Positions 21,707-25,789 of a stretch of 25,789 bases of DNA are shown piece by piece (positions within the stretch are counted from its first letter, which is position 1; each line of letters starts with the position of its first letter). The position numbers were made by a program, and so were the translations under genes. Below the pieces are notes generated by a model. The model had not been told where the DNA came from and did not search any database. It saw nothing but the letters and a program-made list of their open reading frames with translations. Origin of the DNA: VAZQ01 sp035300505 (GTDB lineage: Bacteria > Pseudomonadota > Alphaproteobacteria > Rhizobiales > Xanthobacteraceae); assembly GCA_035300505.1 (NCBI GenBank), contig DATGVJ010000176.1:1-25789 (forward strand), in the 5' to 3' direction.

Positions 21707-21755
21707 CCCGCATGATGCCTTGAACGCGCTTTCGCGAGGTAACGGCGAAATGCGG
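21703..21755. repeat. Short GTAGCCCGCAT-type palindromic repeat
   Basis: GTAGCCCGCAT (21703-21713) pairs through CCGCAT with ATGCGG (21750-21755), and CGCG words lie between. It appears to be a degenerate relative of the element at 15965-16130. The TAG within GTAGCCC is the stop codon of the preceding gene. Confidence 0.6.
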
Positions 21756-21796
21756 AATTCCACGACGGGTCACCGGTTCAATATTGCAGGAGCCTG

Positions 21797-23053
21797 ATGC
21801 CGAAGTTCCGTGCCGTGTTCATTTCGCCCATCGTTCCTTCCGGTACTGGAAACGGGTTAGCCATGCGCATGGGGCTGTTCGTCGAGGCCTTGTCGCGGAT
21901 CGCGCGTGTCGATGTCATTGTCGTTCCGGTCGCCGGCGAACCAAAAGATGAAATATCCTTCTTGCAGGAGCGCGGCGTTTCGCTGCATTGGATAAATATC
22001 AGAGGACGTACCGATACGCATTTCTCGCTGTTATCGCGTATAGCGAATGGACTGGCGCGCCTTGACGCCTTTCGGGCCTATGGCAAGCCCAGTATCGCCC
22101 GCGCCTTGTCGGCGCCGGTGCTTACAGATATCGCCCGCGTGATCGAAATCTGCAAACCCGATTTGATTCACATCGGACGCAGCTATCTCCTGCCCTGCAT
22201 CGCCCAGTCGCCGCAAGGAATTGCCGCAACCGTTGATCTCGATGAGGACGACTTGAGTTCTTTTGCGTCACAGGCGCGGCTCGCCCGCTTGCGAGGAGAC
22301 TTGACCTCTGCCGATTGGCTCGAGCAAGAGGGCCGAGCATGTGATGCGCTGATAGCCCGCTTCGGGAGAAATTTTCGGCGTGCGTATGTCGCAAGCCGCC
22401 GAGAGAGCCTGCGGCTTACCCAACGACACCCAGGCCTCAGGTGCGAGGTGCTGCACAATGCGGTTGAAATTCCGCCGCGAAAGCCACGACGGGACAATGG
22501 TAAGACGCTGCTTTTCATTGGCGCTCTGCAATATTATCCCAATTCCGACGGGATCATCTGGTTCGCCCAAAAGGTCTTGCCGTTCTTGCGCGCACCGGCC
22601 GGCGGTGCTTGCCGGCTGTTGATTGCAGGCGCATCGCCTCCTCCGGGCGTCGTGGCATTGACCCGGCATCCATCCGTCACCGTGCTCGGCCGGGTCAAGA
22701 GTGTCGCAACGCTGTACCAGCACGCAACACTGGCACTCGCGCCGTTACACGCCGGAGGCGGCACACGCATCAAATTGCTCGAGGCTGCTGCGCATCGGGT
22801 CGCCAGCATATCAACGCCAGTCGCCGCGCAGGGGATCGACTGGGCACCGGAGGTCGGCGGCTGGCGCGCGGCGCGGCCGGGAGATTTCATACGTGCCTGC
22901 CACATCGCGCTCGGAAACGCAGCAGAGCGTGACTGGCGCGCGTTGCAGGCGCAAAGCTCGGTGCGAGCGCATCATGCAAAGGAACGAGTTGTGAAGGATC
23001 TTGCGCGGTCCCTGCTGGCCGCCGTCGACGATGCGCCGGCGCCCACCCAGTGA
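21797..23053 (+). CDS. GT4-type glycosyltransferase
   Basis: The protein has 418 residues, no signal peptide, and an AGGAG site 6 bp before the ATG. The N-terminal half begins FISPIVPSGTGNGLAMRMGLFVEAL, the usual acceptor-binding loop. The C-terminal Rossmann domain includes TLLFIGALQYYPNSDGIIWF, LLIAGASPPPGV, VTVLGRV and the donor-site segment GGGTRIKLLEAAAHRVASISTP, with E329 of the EX7E-like motif. Such enzymes transfer a sugar from a nucleotide donor in cell-surface polysaccharide synthesis, in the cytoplasm. Its 3' end is only 16 bp from the convergent pentapeptide-repeat gene. A DUF6165 gene, a family often found with surface-polysaccharide genes, lies just beyond that. Confidence 0.9.
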   Translation: MPKFRAVFISPIVPSGTGNGLAMRMGLFVEALSRIARVDVIVVPVAGEPKDEISFLQERGVSLHWINIRGRTDTHFSLLSRIANGLARLDAFRAYGKPSIARALSAPVLTDIARVIEICKPDLIHIGRSYLLPCIAQSPQGIAATVDLDEDDLSSFASQARLARLRGDLTSADWLEQEGRACDALIARFGRNFRRAYVASRRESLRLTQRHPGLRCEVLHNAVEIPPRKPRRDNGKTLLFIGALQYYPNSDGIIWFAQKVLPFLRAPAGGACRLLIAGASPPPGVVALTRHPSVTVLGRVKSVATLYQHATLALAPLHAGGGTRIKLLEAAAHRVASISTPVAAQGIDWAPEVGGWRAARPGDFIRACHIALGNAAERDWRALQAQSSVRAHHAKERVVKDLARSLLAAVDDAPAPTQ

Positions 23054-23069
23054 TGGAATTCCTGCCCAA

Positions 23070-23852
23070 TCAGGGAAACCGCGTGCCGTCCGGCATCATG
23101 GTCATATTGAACACCGCGTCGTCGAGCTTGGTATCGTGAAAGGTCGCGCGACGAAAATTGGCGAGTTCAAGCTTGGCCCGCGTCAGGTCGGCTTCGCGCA
23201 AATTGGCAGTCTGCGCATCGGCCTCCGTCAAGTCGGCCCCGACCAGGCTGGCTCCCGTCATATCGGCGCCCATCAGCCGAGAATCGGCCAGCAGTGCGCC
23301 GTCAAGCCGCGCGCCCCGCAGAATAGCAAAATCCAGCGCGATGGCGGCAAGGTCGGCCCCCGTAAGGATCGCCTCCGAAAGGCGCCCCTTGCGCAAGTCG
23401 ACGTTCCGCAACACCGCCTTGGTGAGGTTGCTGCGCGTGAGCCGCGCCGTCCCCATGAGGGCATTGGTCAGGTCGGCGTCGCTCAAATTCGCACCGTCAA
23501 GGATGGCGCCATAGAGCATTCCGTCACGCAGGTTCACACCCCGCAGGTCGGCGCGGGTCAAGTTGGCCTTGTTGAGATTGGCCTCGGTGAGATTGGCGCC
23601 CGCGAGCTTGGCGCCGATGAGCCGCGCATCGTGGAAATTGGCCTCCTTGAGGCTCGCCCCCGTAAGATCTGCGTTCGAGAGGTCGCGCCGCTTGAAACTC
23701 GCGCCGTCAAGGGTACAGCCCGGACAGTCGCGCGAGCGGCCGGCCAGGAATTCGTCGCGCTGATCGGCGCGCGCCGGCGCCTGACACGCCAGCACAACGG
23801 CCAAGACAACCAAGATCGCAAGACCGGACAGCTTCACCGGCGTTTGAACCAT
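23070..23852 (-). CDS. Exported pentapeptide-repeat protein
   Basis: The start at 23852 is chosen because GGAGG lies 8 bp upstream and the protein then opens with a signal peptide MVQTPVKLSGLAILVVLAVV; an earlier in-frame ATG at 23987 would bury it. The 260-residue protein has a CPGC pair (C43, C46) and then about 40 A(D/N)Lxx pentapeptides from residue 48 to about 245, such as ANLTEANLNKANLTRADL. These coil into a right-handed four-sided beta helix. VVLAC near residue 23 is a poor lipobox, so a lipoprotein is possible but less likely than ordinary secretion. Function of exported members is mostly unknown; CPGC could be a disulfide or metal site. Confidence 0.9.
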   Translation of the reverse strand: MVQTPVKLSGLAILVVLAVVLACQAPARADQRDEFLAGRSRDCPGCTLDGASFKRRDLSNADLTGASLKEANFHDARLIGAKLAGANLTEANLNKANLTRADLRGVNLRDGMLYGAILDGANLSDADLTNALMGTARLTRSNLTKAVLRNVDLRKGRLSEAILTGADLAAIALDFAILRGARLDGALLADSRLMGADMTGASLVGADLTEADAQTANLREADLTRAKLELANFRRATFHDTKLDDAVFNMTMMPDGTRFP

Positions 23853-23989
23853 CGGGACATCCTCCAACTCCAGGACCGTAGCCGCCGACGGGCCGTCGCG
23901 CAATGACGGGGACGCCTGCGCCTGTTGGCGCCTGCGCCTCTTGCAAATTGGCGCTCCGGCCCATCCATCGATGCAGGCAAACGGCATTT

Positions 23990-24391
23990 CTAACCATAGG
24001 GCGAATAGCTTTTTTGTTCGACGATTTCTGAATTGTGCAGCAAGTTGATTTCGTTCTTGAGGGCGGATCGCTTGTCATTTGTCTTATAGACCGATCGAGC
24101 CAGAGCGATAAATTCCGTGCCAAATTCCTGCCTGCGTTCGCAATTGCGGATCGCATCTTCGATGTCCCAAAGCGCCTCATTGACGCGCTTGAGTTCGGCA
24201 AACAATTGCATGTGCCGCGTGTCGGTCGATGCGTAATTCTTTTCGACCGCGCGCAGCAGAGCCAGTTCGTGGGTCACGTGACGCAATCGCGCGGCATCAG
24301 TGATCCTCGCGGCCTTGATCTCCAGAATTGTCAGCTTGTCGTACAACTCTCCGACCGAAGCAGGAATCTGCGGCGGCGACCTTTCATTCAT
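23990..24391 (-). CDS. DUF6165 family protein
   Basis: The start at 24391 has GAGGT about 5 bp upstream, giving 133 residues that begin MNERSPPQIPASVGELYDKL. The pattern SVGELYDKLTILEIKAARI, LRHVTHELALLRAV, LKRVNEALWDIEDAIRNCER and ARSVYKTNDKRSALKNEIN fits DUF6165, a small mostly alpha-helical cytoplasmic family of unknown function often seen near glycosyltransferase genes. It has many charged heptad-like stretches and may be a coiled coil. It is followed 137 bp later by the pentapeptide-repeat gene on the same strand, and it diverges from the gene at 24641. A palindrome sits 36 bp upstream of the start. Confidence 0.85.
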   Translation of the reverse strand: MNERSPPQIPASVGELYDKLTILEIKAARITDAARLRHVTHELALLRAVEKNYASTDTRHMQLFAELKRVNEALWDIEDAIRNCERRQEFGTEFIALARSVYKTNDKRSALKNEINLLHNSEIVEQKSYSPYG

Positions 24392-24426
24392 GTGCACCTC
24401 GGAACTGCTCCAAGTCGGATGCCATC

Positions 24427-24446
24427 TGGGAAAGCACGCTTTCCCA
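24427..24446. promoter_or_regulatory. 20-bp dyad in the divergent region upstream of the DUF6165 gene
   Basis: The half-sites TGGGAAAGC (24427-24435) and GCTTTCCCA (24438-24446) are perfect inverted repeats separated by two bases. The spacing suits a dimeric regulator better than an RNA hairpin, whose loop would be only two bases. It lies 36 bp upstream of the DUF6165 start and 195 bp upstream of the divergent gene. Confidence 0.45.
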
Positions 24447-24640
24447 ACGTTGGTCAAGCCGGACACGCCAGCACGTCCGCCCGGCTATTGGCCAGACGCC
24501 AAGATTCCTGTTAAATCGCTTGGCAGCTAATTTTGGCAGCTGGGGAGATAAAGCGAGCCGCGACAAACCACTCAATCGCATCACCATCCGGGGCGGACGA
24601 GTCGTGGCGAGGGGTCACCCATCAACAATGGAGGAGACGT

Positions 24641-25483
24641 ATGCTTTGGGTAAGCTCGATCCGGTTATTGACGGCGGCGGCGGCATTGCTGGCAACCTTC
24701 GCCGTCGCTCATGCGGCTGACACGAAATATCCCAACCTGAAAGGTCAGTGGAACACGCTCAGCCCGCGCGGATCGTTCGATCCCGAAAAGCCGCGCGGCA
24801 CCGCGACATTGGCGCCGCTGACGGACGAGTACAAGGCGATCTACGAGTGGAACGTCAAGGACCAGCAAAGCGGTGGACACGGCTGGGAACCATCATACAT
24901 GTGCCTGCCGCCCGGCATGCCCCGCGCCATGATCGCCTATGAATCGATGGAAGTTGTCGTGACGCCCGAGACGACCTACATCCTCATCGACCACATCCAG
25001 GACAATCGTCGCATTCATACCGACGGCCGCACATTCCCGGCCGAGGTCGAGCCGTCATATCGGGGTTACTCTCTCGGCCGATGGATCGACGAGGGCAACA
25101 CCGGGACCTACAACGTGCTCGAAGTCGAAACCCGCGGCTTCAAGGGCCCGCGCGCCTACGACACCAGCGGCCTTCCGTTGCATGCCGACAATCAATCCGT
25201 CATCAAGGAACGGATTTACCTCGACAAGACCAATGCGAATATCCTCTACGACGAGATCACGGTGATCGACAACGCGCTCACGCGTCCCTGGGTCGTTACC
25301 AGGAAATTCGAGCGCGATCCCGATTCGCAACCGTGGTGGCGCGAAGTCGTCTGCTCGGAAAACAATCAGCACGTCCATATCGGCAAAGAGAATTACATGA
25401 TCAGCGCGGACGGTCTGTTGATGCCCGCCCGAAAGGATCAGCCGCCGCCCGATTTACGATTCTTCAACCCGACTCAGAGATAG
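24641..25483 (+). CDS. Exported protein of unknown function (280 aa; paralogue of 19306-20163)
   Basis: GGAGGAGACGT immediately before the ATG at 24641 fixes the start and yields a signal peptide MLWVSSIRLLTAAAALLATF ending near AHAA. The mature protein starts DTKYPNLKGQWNTL and shares the whole layout of the 285-aa protein: LTDEY, C88 in MCLPPGMP, VVTPETTYILI, RRIHTDGRTFP, GYSLGRWIDEG, VLEVETRGFKGP, DEITVIDNALTRPW, C238 in VVCSENNQH and the ending MPARKDQPPPDLRFFN. Conserved acidic and aromatic residues suggest a binding or enzymatic pocket, but no known motif is present. It diverges from the DUF6165 gene and ends at a hairpin facing the DUF1194 gene. Confidence 0.9.
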   Translation: MLWVSSIRLLTAAAALLATFAVAHAADTKYPNLKGQWNTLSPRGSFDPEKPRGTATLAPLTDEYKAIYEWNVKDQQSGGHGWEPSYMCLPPGMPRAMIAYESMEVVVTPETTYILIDHIQDNRRIHTDGRTFPAEVEPSYRGYSLGRWIDEGNTGTYNVLEVETRGFKGPRAYDTSGLPLHADNQSVIKERIYLDKTNANILYDEITVIDNALTRPWVVTRKFERDPDSQPWWREVVCSENNQHVHIGKENYMISADGLLMPARKDQPPPDLRFFNPTQR

Positions 25484-25498
25484 GTCGCGCATCAATGT

Positions 25499-25524
25499 CG
25501 GCCGGGATGGCGCCCGGCCGTTCT
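25499..25524. terminator. Hairpin between convergent genes
   Basis: CGGCCGGG (25499-25506) pairs perfectly with CCCGGCCG (25513-25520) around a 6-base loop, followed by TTCT. It fills the 44-bp gap between convergent stop codons, so it probably terminates in both directions. The T run is poor. Confidence 0.55.
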
Positions 25525-25527
25525 GAG

Positions 25528-25789
25528 CTACCCGATCTCGAGCAGAAGCTTCTGCAGGATCGCCTGGTAGAAATTATCGAAACCGATCGACTCGATCATG
25601 ACATGGCCGGGACCGCCGACCACATGATTGCGGTAATAGACATCAAGTCCTTCCGGCGGCTGCGGTGGGCGAATGAAATCCGGCGGTTTGACGATGATCG
25701 GAAGCCCGTTAATGGTCACGCCTTGACTGACCAGCGTATCGCGCATCTCGCGCAGGCGATCCACAATTCCGCGGCTTTCGCCGCCATCG
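25528..25789 (-). CDS. DUF1194 (von Willebrand factor A-like) protein, C-terminal part
   Basis: The frame is open to the window edge and the 5' end is missing; 86 complete codons and a stop are visible. The fragment starts DGGESRGIVDRLREMRDTL, which matches the region just after the ISGDG strand of DUF1194, then VTINGLPI, YYRNHVVGGPGHVM and the terminal LLLEIG, all in family order. DUF1194 is a VWA-like exported protein family of unknown role. The internal GTG at 25764 should not be taken as its start, because the family continues upstream. It is convergent with the 280-aa protein gene. Confidence 0.85.
   Translation of the reverse strand, partial: DGGESRGIVDRLREMRDTLVSQGVTINGLPIIVKPPDFIRPPQPPEGLDVYYRNHVVGGPGHVMIESIGFDNFYQAILQKLLLEIG

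Noticed and set aside
23853..23987. Longer N-terminus for the pentapeptide-repeat protein, starting at 23987
   Set aside because: It would put 45 residues in front of a clear signal peptide; the ATG at 23852 has a good ribosome site.
24533..24640. Longer N-terminus for the 280-aa protein
   Set aside because: GGAGGAGACGT directly before 24641 and the signal peptide there fix the start.

Overview
The window looks like chromosomal DNA of a GC-rich alphaproteobacterium, most likely from the Bradyrhizobiaceae/Xanthobacteraceae side of Hyphomicrobiales. The reasons are the orphan TTT- and TAXI-type solute receptors, the paired DUF1501/DUF1800 genes, the PQQ dehydrogenases and the palindromic intergenic repeats (families containing GTAGCCCGGAT, TAGGATGGGT and CTCTCCCC). 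This assignment is an inference; no rRNA or other marker gene is present. No tRNA, CRISPR array, integrase or complete insertion sequence was found.

Layout. 1-2990: a 5'-truncated PQQ dehydrogenase followed by a complete paralogue, each with its own terminator. 2994-6556 (minus): a three-gene operon of a SoxB/5'-nucleotidase-like metallophosphatase, a TAXI-type receptor and a small TagO/VasI-like exported protein. 7323-8312 (plus): a Tat-exported TTT (Bug) receptor. 8328-12262 (minus): a tandem duplication of a large exported metallo-beta-lactamase-fold (MBL) hydrolase, in which the upstream block and the downstream hairpin were copied too. 12461-15844 (minus): DUF1501 and DUF1800 genes. 16127-18152 (minus): a LysR regulator and a diheme cytochrome c. 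18279-20163 (plus): an exported acyl-homoserine-lactonase-like MBL protein and a 285-aa exported protein of unknown function. 20236-20742 (minus): a monoheme cytochrome c. 20951-23053 (plus): an exported hypothetical protein and a GT4 glycosyltransferase. 23070-24391 (minus): a pentapeptide-repeat protein and a DUF6165 protein. 24641-25483 (plus): a second member of the 285-aa family. 25528-25789 (minus): the C-terminal end of a DUF1194 protein.

Theme. Most products carry Sec or Tat signals, so the region encodes mainly periplasmic functions: quinoprotein oxidation, c-type cytochromes that could accept the electrons, several hydrolases, and binding proteins for organic acids. Three families occur in pairs (PQQ dehydrogenase, large MBL, 280/285-aa protein), which indicates local expansion. 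A shared pathway is plausible but not demonstrated.

The most notable non-coding feature is a set of palindromic repeats lying directly against genes. Three of them contain the stop codon of the neighbouring gene, and two share a stem that differs by compensating changes around an identical loop.
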